DNA of 64,000 nt from Thiovibrio sp964588325 (lineage in GTDB: Bacteria; Desulfobacterota; Desulfobulbia; Desulfobulbales; Desulfurivibrionaceae), in assembly GCA_964588325.1 (NCBI GenBank), contig CAZPOR010000001.1:1-64000 (forward strand). The letters run 5' to 3'. Numbering within the stretch: the first letter of the stretch is position 1; each line of letters starts with the position of its first letter. Made by a program: the position numbers and the translations under genes. Below are positions 8,612 to 17,475 of this stretch, one piece after another. Under the pieces are notes generated by a model that was not told the origin of the DNA, did not search any database, and saw only the letters and a list, made by a program, of their open reading frames with translations.

Positions 8612-11600
8612 TTATGAGCCCTCTTTGGCGGCGCGGGCTGCCGTTTGCGAACGGCGGCGCGTGTGCAGCATAAAGTAGAGAACCGGCACCGCCATGCGGC
8701 TGATCAAGAGCGAGGCGATCTCCCCGAACATCAGCGAGATGGCCAGGCCCTGGAAGATCGGGTCGGCCAGAATCACCGAGGCCCCGACCACCACGGCCAG
8801 GGCGGTAAGGAGCATGGGCCGGAAACGGATGGCGCCGGCTTCCACCACCGCTTCTCCAAGCGGCAGGCCGTGGCTGATCCGCAGTTCGATGAAGTCAACG
8901 AGAATAATGGAGTTGCGCACCACGATTCCTGCCCCGGCCATGAAGCCGATCATGGAGGTCGCGGTGAAAAAGGCGCCGAAAGCCCAGTGGGCCGGAAGGA
9001 TGCCGATGAGCGAGAAGGGGATGGCGGCCATCACCACCAGCGGCACGGTGTAATCCTTGAACCATCCTACCATGAGCATGTAGATGAGGATCATCACCGC
9101 GCAGAAGGCGAACCCCAGATCCCGGAAGACCTCCAGGGTGATGTGCCACTCGCCGTCCCACTTGATCGCCGGGTCCAGTTCGGAAAAGGGCTGCGTGAGG
9201 TTGTAGATGGAGATCGCTTTCTGTTCGCCCCCATACTCCCTGCCGTCGAGTCCGGCGAGTTTTTTGTTCAGGGCGAAGATGGCGTAGGCCGGGCTTTCCG
9301 CCGCCCCTGCCACGTCGGCCGTTACATAGATAACCGGTTTGAGGTTTTTGCGGTAGATGGGCTGGTCAACGGGGACTTCGCTGACCGAGACCAGCTCCCG
9401 CAGGGGCACCAGGGGGCCTGACGGGTTGAGGCCGGAGCGGAGGTGGGTGTTGAGGATGCTCTCAATCCGCGCCCGCTCTCCCCGGGGCAGCTCCAAGACG
9501 ATGCTGATCCCCTCCTTGTCCTCGGGCAGATGCAACAGGCTGACGGCCAAGCCCTTGACCGCCAGGTCCACGGCCTGGGTGATTTCGCCCTCGGAGAGGC
9601 CATTGAGAGCAGCCTTTTCCTTGTTTACCGAGAGGACGGTTTTCAGCCGTTCCGCCTCGCGGTACCAGTCCACATCGACCACCCCTTCCGTGGTGGTGAA
9701 GAGGTCCTTGACCCTGGAGGCCAGTGCAACTCGCTGTGCATCGGTTCGGCCGTAGATCTCTGCAACCAGGGTCTGCAAGACCGGTGGCCCGGGCGGCACC
9801 TCGGCCACGGCCACGGTGGCGCCGTATTTTTCCGCGATGGCCGCAACCGTGGGCCGGATGCGTTTGGCGACCTCATGGCTTTGGGCCTTGCGCTCTCCCT
9901 TGGGAAGCAGGTTGATCTGGATGTCCGCCAGGTTGGGGTTGTTGCGCAGGTAGTAATGGCGGACCAGCCCGTTGAAATTGTAGGGCGAGGCCGTGCCGGC
10001 ATACACCTGATAGTTGATAACCTCCGGTTCCTGGCCGATGAGCGAGGCCATCTCCCTGGCAACCTGGGTGGTTTTTTCCAGGGGGGCGCCTTCGGGCATG
10101 TCCAGAATAATCTGGAACTCGCTTTTGTTGTCAAAGGGCAGCATCTTGACCTTGACCAGCCCGAAATAGACCATGGCGCAGGAGCCGAGGAGCAGCCCGC
10201 TAATGGAGAGGAAAAAGATCAGCCGCCAGCGGGCATGGGCAAGGAGAGGGTCCATGGCCCGGTGATAGAGACGAGTGAAGAAATCTGCCGGCGCGTGGTC
10301 ATGGTCTGCCGTTAGTTGCTCTGGAGCCGGAGGGGTGTTGCTGGGGGAGATCTTCTTTCTCAGCACCCGTACCGCGGCCCAGGGGGTAACGGTGAAGGCG
10401 ATGAGCAGCGAAAAAATCATCGCTGCGGAGGAACCGATGGGGATCGGCCGCATATAGGGGCCCATCAGCCCGCCGACAAAGGCCATGGGCAGGATGGCGG
10501 CGATCACCGCCCAGGTGGCGAGGATGGTCGGGTTGCCCACCTCGTTCACCGCCTCGATGGCGATGGCAAGGACGGATTTGCGGGTGTTTTCCGGCAGCCG
10601 GAGATGGCGGACGATGTTTTCCACCACCACGATGGCGTCGTCCACCAGGATGCCGATGGAAAAGATCAGGGCGAAGAGGGTGATGCGGTTCAGGGTGTAG
10701 CCGTACAGATAAAAGAGCAACAGGGTCAGCGCCAGGGTCGAGGGGATGGCGAGGATGACGATGACCGACTCCCGCCAGCCTAAAAAGAAGAGGATGAGCA
10801 AGGTCACCCCGAAGACGGCGATGCCCATGTGCAGCAGGAGCTCGTTGGATTTTTCCGCCGCGGTTTCGCCGTAGTTCCTGGTGACGCTCACCGTGATGTC
10901 GCTGGGGATGAGGGTTCCCTTGAGGGTCTCGATCTTGGCCAGCACCGTTTCCACCACCTGCACGGCGTTGGCCCCGGGCCGCTTGGCCAGGGAGAGGGTG
11001 ACGGCCGCTTCTTCCGGCTGCCCCTTGCCTGAACCGAACAGCACATAGTTGATGGGGTCTTCCGGGCCATCGACCACCTTGGCCACCTCGTCGAGATACA
11101 CCGGCCGGTTACCGTATACGCCAACAACGATGCGGCCGATCTCTCTGGCCGAGGTGAGAAACCGGCCGGTCTCCAGAAGGATTTCCTGGTTTTGCGATTG
11201 CAGGGCGCCGGAGTACGATTGCAGATTGGCCTGTTGCAGTCTGGGAATGATCTCCGTTGCGGTCAACCCGCGGGCGGCAAGACGGGTGGGATCGAAGAGC
11301 ACCCGCACCTGCCGTTTGGCGCCGCCGATGAGCTTGGTCTCGGCCACCTCGGGGATGTTCTTGACCGCGTCGTCAAGCTGGGCTGCGAGCCGCCGGAGGG
11401 TGTAATGGTCATGGCGCGGGCTGTGCAGGGTCAGGGCGAGCACCGGCACGTCATCGATGGTGTGCGGCTTGACCAACGGCGGCACGACGCCGTAGGGGAT
11501 GCGGTCGAAATTGGTGGCCAGCTTCTGGTTGAGGCGGACGATGGCGTCCTCCATCTTTTCGCCCACGTAGAAACGGGCGACGAGCAGGCACTGTCCCGGC

Positions 11601-11890
11601 ATGGAGGTGGTATAGATGTATTCCACCCCGGGCAGTTCGTAGAGGAGCTTTTCCATGGGGATGGAGACGCGCTCCTCCACCTCCTTGGGGGTGGCGCCGG
11701 GCATGGCGACCATGACGTCGATCATCGGCACCTTGATCTGCGGCTCCTCCTCCCTCGGCAGCATGGCAACGGCTACGATTCCGAGGAGCAGGGAGGCGAT
11801 GAGCAGGATGATGGTCAGCCTGGATTCGACGAAAAGCGAGGCGAGCCTGCCGGCAAAGCCGTGTTGATTGTTCGGGGAATGGTTCATCAC
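8612..11890 (-). CDS. RND-family efflux pump permease
   Basis: 1092-aa inner-membrane proton-driven transporter of the AcrB/HAE type that forms a tripartite pump with the adaptor (11887-12918) and the TolC-like channel (13048-14463). An N-terminal helix is followed by LPREEEPQIKVPMIDVMVAMPGA, and helix 4 carries the proton-relay acidic pair in GILVDDAIVVVENIVRHL. A second set of helices near the C-terminus ends with VGASVILADPIFQGLA. Length is that of a full RND protein with both periplasmic porter lobes. The start at 11890 overlaps the adaptor stop in an ATGA. Substrate (drug, solvent or metal) cannot be assigned; no CusA-type methionine/His metal signature was evident. Confidence 0.92.
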   Translation of the reverse strand: MMNHSPNNQHGFAGRLASLFVESRLTIILLIASLLLGIVAVAMLPREEEPQIKVPMIDVMVAMPGATPKEVEERVSIPMEKLLYELPGVEYIYTTSMPGQCLLVARFYVGEKMEDAIVRLNQKLATNFDRIPYGVVPPLVKPHTIDDVPVLALTLHSPRHDHYTLRRLAAQLDDAVKNIPEVAETKLIGGAKRQVRVLFDPTRLAARGLTATEIIPRLQQANLQSYSGALQSQNQEILLETGRFLTSAREIGRIVVGVYGNRPVYLDEVAKVVDGPEDPINYVLFGSGKGQPEEAAVTLSLAKRPGANAVQVVETVLAKIETLKGTLIPSDITVSVTRNYGETAAEKSNELLLHMGIAVFGVTLLILFFLGWRESVIVILAIPSTLALTLLLFYLYGYTLNRITLFALIFSIGILVDDAIVVVENIVRHLRLPENTRKSVLAIAIEAVNEVGNPTILATWAVIAAILPMAFVGGLMGPYMRPIPIGSSAAMIFSLLIAFTVTPWAAVRVLRKKISPSNTPPAPEQLTADHDHAPADFFTRLYHRAMDPLLAHARWRLIFFLSISGLLLGSCAMVYFGLVKVKMLPFDNKSEFQIILDMPEGAPLEKTTQVAREMASLIGQEPEVINYQVYAGTASPYNFNGLVRHYYLRNNPNLADIQINLLPKGERKAQSHEVAKRIRPTVAAIAEKYGATVAVAEVPPGPPVLQTLVAEIYGRTDAQRVALASRVKDLFTTTEGVVDVDWYREAERLKTVLSVNKEKAALNGLSEGEITQAVDLAVKGLAVSLLHLPEDKEGISIVLELPRGERARIESILNTHLRSGLNPSGPLVPLRELVSVSEVPVDQPIYRKNLKPVIYVTADVAGAAESPAYAIFALNKKLAGLDGREYGGEQKAISIYNLTQPFSELDPAIKWDGEWHITLEVFRDLGFAFCAVMILIYMLMVGWFKDYTVPLVVMAAIPFSLIGILPAHWAFGAFFTATSMIGFMAGAGIVVRNSIILVDFIELRISHGLPLGEAVVEAGAIRFRPMLLTALAVVVGASVILADPIFQGLAISLMFGEIASLLISRMAVPVLYFMLHTRRRSQTAARAAKEGS

Positions 11891-12918
11891 GGCACGATGG
11901 CTACGGGTTGTCCATCAACAAGCCGTTCTCCGCCCTGGATCACGACCTGCTCGCCTCCGTTGAGGCCGGTGAGGATCTCCACCTGGCCTTCCCGGTGTTC
12001 CCCGCTGCGCATCAGGCGCAACTGGGCCTTGTTGTCCCGCACCACAAAGATCCGTTCCATCTGGCCGAAGCGAAACAGCGCTGTCTCCGGGATCAGGAAG
12101 GCGTTGGCCCCGGCATCGCCGGGCAGCGCCACCCGCGCATATTGTCCCGGCCGCACGGAAGTGTTGCCGTCGATTCGGATCTTGACCAGGGCGGTGCGCG
12201 AGGCGGTGTCCGCCGCCGGGCTGATCTCGGTCACGGTTCCGGCCGTGCTCAATTCGGCTGCGGGAACAGTGATCGCCAACGTGTCGCCTTTTTTGATTTT
12301 CATGGCCACACCTTCGGGCGCTGCGGCAACCACCTGCAGGTGCTCGGGATTTTCCAGCACCAGCAGAGGCATTCCGGGGGTGGCCAGATCGCCAGCGTTG
12401 GCCGTTTTCTGGGTGACGATTCCGGCGAATGGGGCGGTGATCATGGCGTAGCCGTGCATGGCCCTGGCCTCGCGGACACCGGCCTCGGCCACCCGGTACG
12501 CGTCTTCCAGGGAATTGACCGTCTCTCTGGTGGAGGCGTCTTGTTCCAGAAGCCGTTTTTCGCGCTCGAAATTGCGTCTGGCCTGGGCGAGCTGGGTCTC
12601 TGCCTGGGACAGCCGGGCCGTGATTTCTCCAGCGCTGATCCTCGCCAGCAGTGCGCCTTTTTTTACCGCCAGCCCCAGGGAGATCGGCATGTCTTCGATG
12701 GGGCCGGGAACCTTGGCGCTGATGGTTGCGCGCTGGACCGACTCGACGGCTCCTGCCACCTCGTTTTGCCGCAGGGCCGCTTGGCCTGATACGGTGATTA
12801 CCCGTACCTCCGCGGCAGGGAGGTTTTTGGGGGTCGCGTCGCGGTTAGGATCCTTGCAGCCGGATGCGCCGAGGAGCAGGCATGCGAGAATCGCGGAATA
12901 AAGATATGTGTGTGGCAT
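11887..12918 (-). CDS. RND efflux periplasmic adaptor lipoprotein
   Basis: 343-aa membrane fusion protein. The signal ends in LLLGASGC, a lipobox. A first lipoyl half (VQRATISAKVPGPIEDMPISLGLAVKKGALLARIS) is followed by a coiled-coil hairpin (about residues 105-160, rich in E, A, R and L) and the second lipoyl half (HGYAMITAPFAGIVTQKTANAGDLATPG), then beta-barrel and membrane-proximal domains. This layout is standard for AcrA-type proteins. It is coupled to the downstream permease by a 4-bp overlap. Confidence 0.93.
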   Translation of the reverse strand: MPHTYLYSAILACLLLGASGCKDPNRDATPKNLPAAEVRVITVSGQAALRQNEVAGAVESVQRATISAKVPGPIEDMPISLGLAVKKGALLARISAGEITARLSQAETQLAQARRNFEREKRLLEQDASTRETVNSLEDAYRVAEAGVREARAMHGYAMITAPFAGIVTQKTANAGDLATPGMPLLVLENPEHLQVVAAAPEGVAMKIKKGDTLAITVPAAELSTAGTVTEISPAADTASRTALVKIRIDGNTSVRPGQYARVALPGDAGANAFLIPETALFRFGQMERIFVVRDNKAQLRLMRSGEHREGQVEILTGLNGGEQVVIQGGERLVDGQPVAIVP

Positions 12919-12973
12919 GGTGGTGATGTCCTGTGTCGTGGCTTGTGTGATGGGTTCGTAACAACAGCCAGCC

Positions 12974-13041
12974 CTTCGACAGGCTCAGGGCGAACGGAAA
13001 TTTTCTAACGTATTAATCCGTTCGTGCTGAGCCTGTCGAAG
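12974..13041. repeat. REP-like inverted repeat in the efflux operon
   Basis: Two 24-bp arms (12974-12997 and 13018-13041) are reverse complements except for two bases around CAGGG/GTGCTG, with a 20-bp AT-rich loop. The arm core TTCGACAGGCTCAG is a sequence I recognise from dispersed palindromes in many bacterial genomes. It lies between the TolC-like gene and the adaptor gene and could stabilise or process the mRNA. Confidence 0.75.
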
Positions 13042-13047
13042 CACCAG

Positions 13048-14463
13048 CTACTTTGCTATTTTTTCAGCCTGGGCCGTTTCCGATGCCTCCGGGAACTGCT
13101 CCAGGCCCAGAGCGCGCCGCAGATCGGCAATAGCGATGCGCTGGGCCGTTTCCGCCACGATGCGCCGCGTTTGCGCATCGGTCAGGCGGCTTTCCGCTCC
13201 AAGCAGATCCGAGGCGAGCAGTTTTCCCTCCTTGAAGCGGAGCCGATTGATCCGGGCGCTTTCCTGGGCCTGGGCCACGCTTTTTCCTGTGACCTGCAAG
13301 CGCTCGTCGGCGTCCTGTACAGCGAACTCCGCCTGTTTTGTCTCAAGGGCGATGGCCAGCTCGGTTTTGCGTTTTCGCTCCTGCGCTTCGGCAAGCAGGG
13401 ACTGCGCCTTTGCAACTTCCGCGGCGGTGCGACCGCCTTCGGAAAGGTTGAACTGCAACCTGACCCCTGCCTGCCACGAGTCGCCGGAGCCGTCGGAGAC
13501 ATAGCCCTTGTCTCCGTCATATCCGGCATACCCTTCCAGCGTGGGAAGGTAGCCGCCTTGGGCCTGCTGGAGCCGGGCCTTGGCCGCGAGAATTAGGGCC
13601 TCCATGCTCTTCAGCTCAGGCCGTTGGTCGTGGCTTGCGGACGGCACCGCTTCCTGGGCGCAGTCTTGGGCGGAATCGAGAACAACCGGGCCGTCGTCAA
13701 GTCCCAGCAGGTTGAGAAATATCCTTCGGCTGATTTCAAGGGTGTGCCGTGCCTGGCTCAAGCCTTCCCGCGCCTTGGCCTGCTGCACCTCCAGGTCGAG
13801 GAGGTCCGCCTTGAGCAGAACCCCTTCCTGATGCCGGGCCGTCGCCACCTTCACGGCAGCGGTGAGTGCGTTCACCGCTGCCTGCTGGGCCTTGACCAGT
13901 TCCTCCGCCTGTATGATGAGCTGAAATGCCCGGATCACCTCAAAGGCAAGCTGGGATTGCACCGCGCCGAGCTCCATCCGGGAGGAAATCGCCTGGGCCT
14001 CGGCAGCCTTCAGCCCGGCCAGGTCGCGGCCGCCGTTGAAAAAGCGATAGCCAAGCCGGACCGCCGTGCCCAGGGAGTCGGTGCGGCCCGGATTGTTGAA
14101 GTCGATGGCATTGGTGAACGCGCCCTGGTTCAGGATGTTGCCGAAGGAGTACATGGGATTGTTGGTCTGGTCGTATCTGGCGTTCAGGTCCAGCCTCGGG
14201 AAAAAGGAGGACCGTTCCATGGTGATGGCGCTCTGGGCCGCTTCGATCCGATGCCGGGCCATTGTGCTGTCCGGGTTGTTTTTCAGGGCAAAGCGCACCG
14301 CATTGCGGAGGGTCCACGTCTTGGGCGGCGTCATGGAGGCAGGGGGTTCGGCGCCATGGGCAAACCCGGCCAGCAGCAGGAAGGCTGCGCACAGGAAGCC
14401 GGTGCGATTCCAGGCGGCGCGGCGGCGTCTGGTGTTTCTGGGGGAAGATGTTTGCTGGCTCAT
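13048..14463 (-). CDS. TolC-family outer membrane efflux protein
   Basis: 471-aa outer-membrane channel of the tripartite pump. It has an Arg-rich N-terminus, a hydrophobic signal segment ending near AGFAHGAEP, and two long alpha-helical repeats with the OEP pattern (for example ALKNNPDSTMARHRIEAAQ and a second copy after SMEALILAAKARLQQAQ). The FNLSEGGRTAAEVAKAQ segment resembles the second helical-barrel repeat. The ATG at 14463 has AAAGG upstream; a GTG at 14490 would add nine residues but has no ribosome-binding site. First gene of the efflux operon, with an AT-rich upstream region (14510-14600). Confidence 0.9.
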   Translation of the reverse strand: MSQQTSSPRNTRRRRAAWNRTGFLCAAFLLLAGFAHGAEPPASMTPPKTWTLRNAVRFALKNNPDSTMARHRIEAAQSAITMERSSFFPRLDLNARYDQTNNPMYSFGNILNQGAFTNAIDFNNPGRTDSLGTAVRLGYRFFNGGRDLAGLKAAEAQAISSRMELGAVQSQLAFEVIRAFQLIIQAEELVKAQQAAVNALTAAVKVATARHQEGVLLKADLLDLEVQQAKAREGLSQARHTLEISRRIFLNLLGLDDGPVVLDSAQDCAQEAVPSASHDQRPELKSMEALILAAKARLQQAQGGYLPTLEGYAGYDGDKGYVSDGSGDSWQAGVRLQFNLSEGGRTAAEVAKAQSLLAEAQERKRKTELAIALETKQAEFAVQDADERLQVTGKSVAQAQESARINRLRFKEGKLLASDLLGAESRLTDAQTRRIVAETAQRIAIADLRRALGLEQFPEASETAQAEKIAK

Positions 14464-14689
14464 GGAGTGTGACCTTTTGTGTGTAATCACCCGGAGGAGG
14501 GCAGCTCCGCAAGATATTCAGTATTTAATTATATAATTACAAACCAAATTATCCGCCACATATTTTTTTGATTTTCGGCCTTCCCAGGAGCGCTTCCGGC
14601 TCTATAACGTGGCGGTATATCATTATAGCATGGAGACGCGACAGGGATGCAAGCAGAGATCAGGCACGGAATATTTTTGGTTGCGGGGG

Positions 14690-15772
14690 TCAGAACCATT
14701 TCTTCTTCTTGAAATAGACCAGCATGGAGATGGCCGTCCCCGCCATCAGCAGCAGAGCGAAGGGGTAGCCGAAATACCAGTTGAGTTCCGGCATGTTGAA
14801 GGGGCTCTGGCTGGTGTTGAAGTTCATCCCGTACAGCCCGGCAATGAAGGTGAGGGGAATGAAGATCACCGCGAAGACGGTCAGCACCTTCATCACCTCG
14901 TTCATCCGGTTGCTCACCGAGGAAAGGTAGATGTCGATCATGCCCGAGATGATGTCCCGGAAGGTTTCCACCGTGTCCAGCACCTGGATGGTATGATCGT
15001 AGAGATCCTTGAGGTAGACTCTGGTCGATTCCCCCATGAAGGCGGTTTCATCCCGCTGGAGTCCGTGGATCACTTCGCGCAGCGGCCAGACCGATTTGCG
15101 CAGCAGGATCATCTCCCGTTTCAGGGAGTGGATGGCCTGGAGGGTTTCCGGGGAAGGCGCGGCGATCAACTCCTCTTCCAGGTCTTCGACCTCCTCGCCG
15201 ATTTTCTCAAGGACGGAAAAAAAATTGTCCACCACCCTGTCCAGCAGGGAATACAACAGGTAGTCTGTCCCCAATTTCCGGATGCGGCCCTTGTTGGTTT
15301 CCAGGCGGGCCAGCACGTCGTCAAAGATGTCGTCATCTTTTTCGTGGAAGGAGAGGAGGTAGCCGGAGCCGAGCACGAAGCTGATCTGCTCCATGCTCAT
15401 TTCTCCGGCGGCATCGTCATAGTTGATCAGGTTGATGACCAAAAACAGGTATTCCTCGTAATGGTCGATCTTCGGCCGCTGTCCGGTGTGGAGGATGTCT
15501 TCAATGGTCAGTGGATGCAGGCCGAACTCGAGGCAGAACCCGTCCACCGCCTCGGCGTCATGCAGGCCGTGGACCCTGATCCAGGTGTTGCTGGGGGTTT
15601 CCTTCAACAGGCGGAATTCGTCGAGCCTTACAGGGGTGCTGACCGAAAGGCTCTCGGCATCGTAATCGACCATGTTCAGGCCGAATTTTTCCGTGACCCG
15701 TTCGCCGATGAACACGGGGCTTCCCGGGGGAAGCCCGGCTTTCCGGGAGGATGTTTTGACAAGCTTCAGCAT
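14690..15772 (-). CDS. corA: magnesium/cobalt transporter CorA
   Basis: 360-aa CorA-family divalent cation channel. The cytoplasmic funnel domain includes HPLTIEDILHTGQRPKIDHYEEYLFLV and a long helix (ETLQAIHSLKREMILLRKSVWPLRE). Two C-terminal transmembrane helices surround the signature YGMNF, and the chain ends in the basic tail FKKKKW. The ATG at 15772 has AGGGGA six bases upstream. Upstream in-frame codons lack family similarity and run across the divergent fliS gene, so they are not used. Confidence 0.93.
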   Translation of the reverse strand: MLKLVKTSSRKAGLPPGSPVFIGERVTEKFGLNMVDYDAESLSVSTPVRLDEFRLLKETPSNTWIRVHGLHDAEAVDGFCLEFGLHPLTIEDILHTGQRPKIDHYEEYLFLVINLINYDDAAGEMSMEQISFVLGSGYLLSFHEKDDDIFDDVLARLETNKGRIRKLGTDYLLYSLLDRVVDNFFSVLEKIGEEVEDLEEELIAAPSPETLQAIHSLKREMILLRKSVWPLREVIHGLQRDETAFMGESTRVYLKDLYDHTIQVLDTVETFRDIISGMIDIYLSSVSNRMNEVMKVLTVFAVIFIPLTFIAGLYGMNFNTSQSPFNMPELNWYFGYPFALLLMAGTAISMLVYFKKKKWF

Positions 15773-16003
15773 CTTTGTTCCCCTGAATGGAGGTGATTTT
15801 TCTTCGACGGCGGGGTGCGTCGGCAAGGCAGTTGGTTGCCACAATAAGGATATCATATCCGCCGCTGTTCCGTGAACCCCATTGTCCGCTGGGGTAAATA
15901 TCTTGGTGATGTTTCGGAAACAGGAGAGATTTTTTTGTGAAAAGGCGCTATGGAATCTTGCCCTGATATGCGAGGATAAAAGTAAACACGGGAAGAAAAG
16001 GGA

Positions 16004-16399
16004 ATGAAGCAGCCAGGCCCGCAGTATCTGAAAACCATGGTTGAGACGGCAAGCCCGGTGCGCAACATTGTCGCGCTGTACGAAAAGTGCTTGCTGCACC
16101 TGACCTGTGCGCGGAAAAGTCTTGACGCCGGGGAGATTGCCGGCAAGGCGGAAAGTCTGCGCAAGGCCATGGACATCCTCTTGTATCTGGACAGCGCCCT
16201 GGATGACGCCGAACCGGAAGCCGCGCAGCCGTTGCATGAGAGCTACCAGATGATTCTGGCCCAGTTGAGCTTGGCCAACAGCGGGAATTCCCCGGAAGCG
16301 CTGGGGCTGGCCGAAAAATGGCTGGCCGGGCTGCTGGAGGCGTGGCAGGGAATTGCGCCGGGCGGGAAAAAAACAGGGCCAGGCGGGAAATACCCATGA
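16004..16399 (+). CDS. fliS: FliS-like flagellar export chaperone
   Basis: 131-aa helical protein matching the FliS pattern: YLKTMVETASPVRNIVALYEKCLLHL, then a basic helix, KAMDILLYLDSALD, and LHESYQMILAQLSLAN. In known systems FliS binds the flagellin C-terminus and prevents premature polymerisation. The usual partners fliC and fliD are absent from the window, so this copy is isolated. The C-terminal GGKKTGPGGKYP tail is low complexity. A purine-rich AAAAGGGA abuts the ATG. It is divergent from corA. Identification rests on recalled family pattern. Confidence 0.7.
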   Translation: MKQPGPQYLKTMVETASPVRNIVALYEKCLLHLTCARKSLDAGEIAGKAESLRKAMDILLYLDSALDDAEPEAAQPLHESYQMILAQLSLANSGNSPEALGLAEKWLAGLLEAWQGIAPGGKKTGPGGKYP

Positions 16400-16515
16400 A
16401 AACTGCCTGCCGGATACGGGATGGTGTGGTAGACTAAAAAAACAAGAGCCGTTGCAAGTTCCCGTTGTCCTGCATCAGCATGGGCTGCCGAAAAACCGAT
16501 ACAACCATAGAGATC

Positions 16516-17124
16516 ATGACACTATCCCTGCCCCCCTGGCTGCTCCTTCCCGCGCTGGTTTTTTGCTACCACCCCCTTGCCCGGTTTTTCCCGAAGATGG
16601 ACAAGGATGCCTACGTCCGGAAAGTCGTGGCGGCCGGAAACCAATTTTACCGGCGAAGATTTGCCCAAACGCCCTATGCCGAGAGGATGCTGTTTTTGCC
16701 GTACTGTCTGCGGGCCGAAGGGTGCGCCACGGTTATCGATCAGGAAAAGGGCTTGTTGTGTCCGCCAGAATGTCGTATTCCCTGCCGTTTGCGGGAGATG
16801 CGGGAGATGGCCTCGGCTTTGGGGTATCAGGATGTTTCCGTGGTGGTGAGCGGCCGGCTGCATAAAAAGGACGGGGTGCTGCGCAGCCGGGATTTCCTGG
16901 TGCGCAGGATCGAGCAACGCCGGCCGAAAGCGGTGCTGGGCTGCCTCTGTACCCGTGACCTGCGGGAGAAATATCTGCGTTCCGCCAATGTCTCTCCCGC
17001 TGGATCGCTGGGCGGCCATGGACTCAAGGTGATTCCGCAGGTGTGTCTGCTCAAGGATTGCAACTGCAAGCAGAGTTCCATTGACTGGCAGGAGCTTGAA
17101 AAGCTGATCCGGGCGCATGTTTGA
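16516..17124 (+). CDS. DUF116 family protein
   Basis: About 202 aa. An N-terminal hydrophobic helix (LPPWLLLPALVFCYHPLARFF) is followed by a cysteine-containing domain typical of DUF116: LPYCLRAEGCATVIDQEKGLLCPPECRIPCRL, then VLGCLCTRDLREKY and VCLLKDCNCKQSSIDWQEL. Cysteines recur in pairs, suggesting metal or Fe-S binding, but the function of the family is unknown. The start is uncertain: ATG at 16516 precedes the membrane helix, with alternatives at 16480 (ATG) and 16465 (TTG). It lies downstream of fliS without an evident functional link. Confidence 0.72.
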   Translation: MTLSLPPWLLLPALVFCYHPLARFFPKMDKDAYVRKVVAAGNQFYRRRFAQTPYAERMLFLPYCLRAEGCATVIDQEKGLLCPPECRIPCRLREMREMASALGYQDVSVVVSGRLHKKDGVLRSRDFLVRRIEQRRPKAVLGCLCTRDLREKYLRSANVSPAGSLGGHGLKVIPQVCLLKDCNCKQSSIDWQELEKLIRAHV

Positions 17125-17222
17125 AATGTTGTTGCCGTCTTACCCGGAACCCGGGGAAAAGCACGAGCACAATACCTTTCGCGGCCCAGATTCTCGTCAA
17201 AAGGCAGGGGGCGGAGTATATT

Positions 17223-17425
17223 AAAAAATCTGATTACCATCGAACTTCAGCCAATGTCGCAGGCAGCATGATAACTATCTGATTTTTTAATCATAATCGA
17301 TGATTCCATAGTCGTCACCCCGGCGAAAGCCGGGGTCCAGAAACCCTTCGCGGACTGGATTCCGTCTTTCGCCGGAATGACGAAAGAAATGGCTGAAGAT
17401 TAGTGGTAATCAGATTAAAAAAAAA
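17223..17425. repeat. MITE-like palindromic element, intact copy
   Basis: A roughly 200-bp non-coding element bounded by terminal inverted repeats: AATCTGATTACCA at the left and its reverse complement TGGTAATCAGATT at the right, extended by the shared inner words CTTCAGCCA. Internally it contains a second palindrome around CCGGCGAAAGCCGG and TTTCGCCGGAATGAC. The same element, in reverse orientation, recurs at 50093-51329, where it is split by an IS30-family insertion. It fills most of the gap between the DUF116 gene and the kinase at 17476. Confidence 0.85.
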
Positions 17426-17475
17426 CGGCTTGCGGCCGCAATATTATCACATGGAGTAAAAACGTCGGATGCAGC

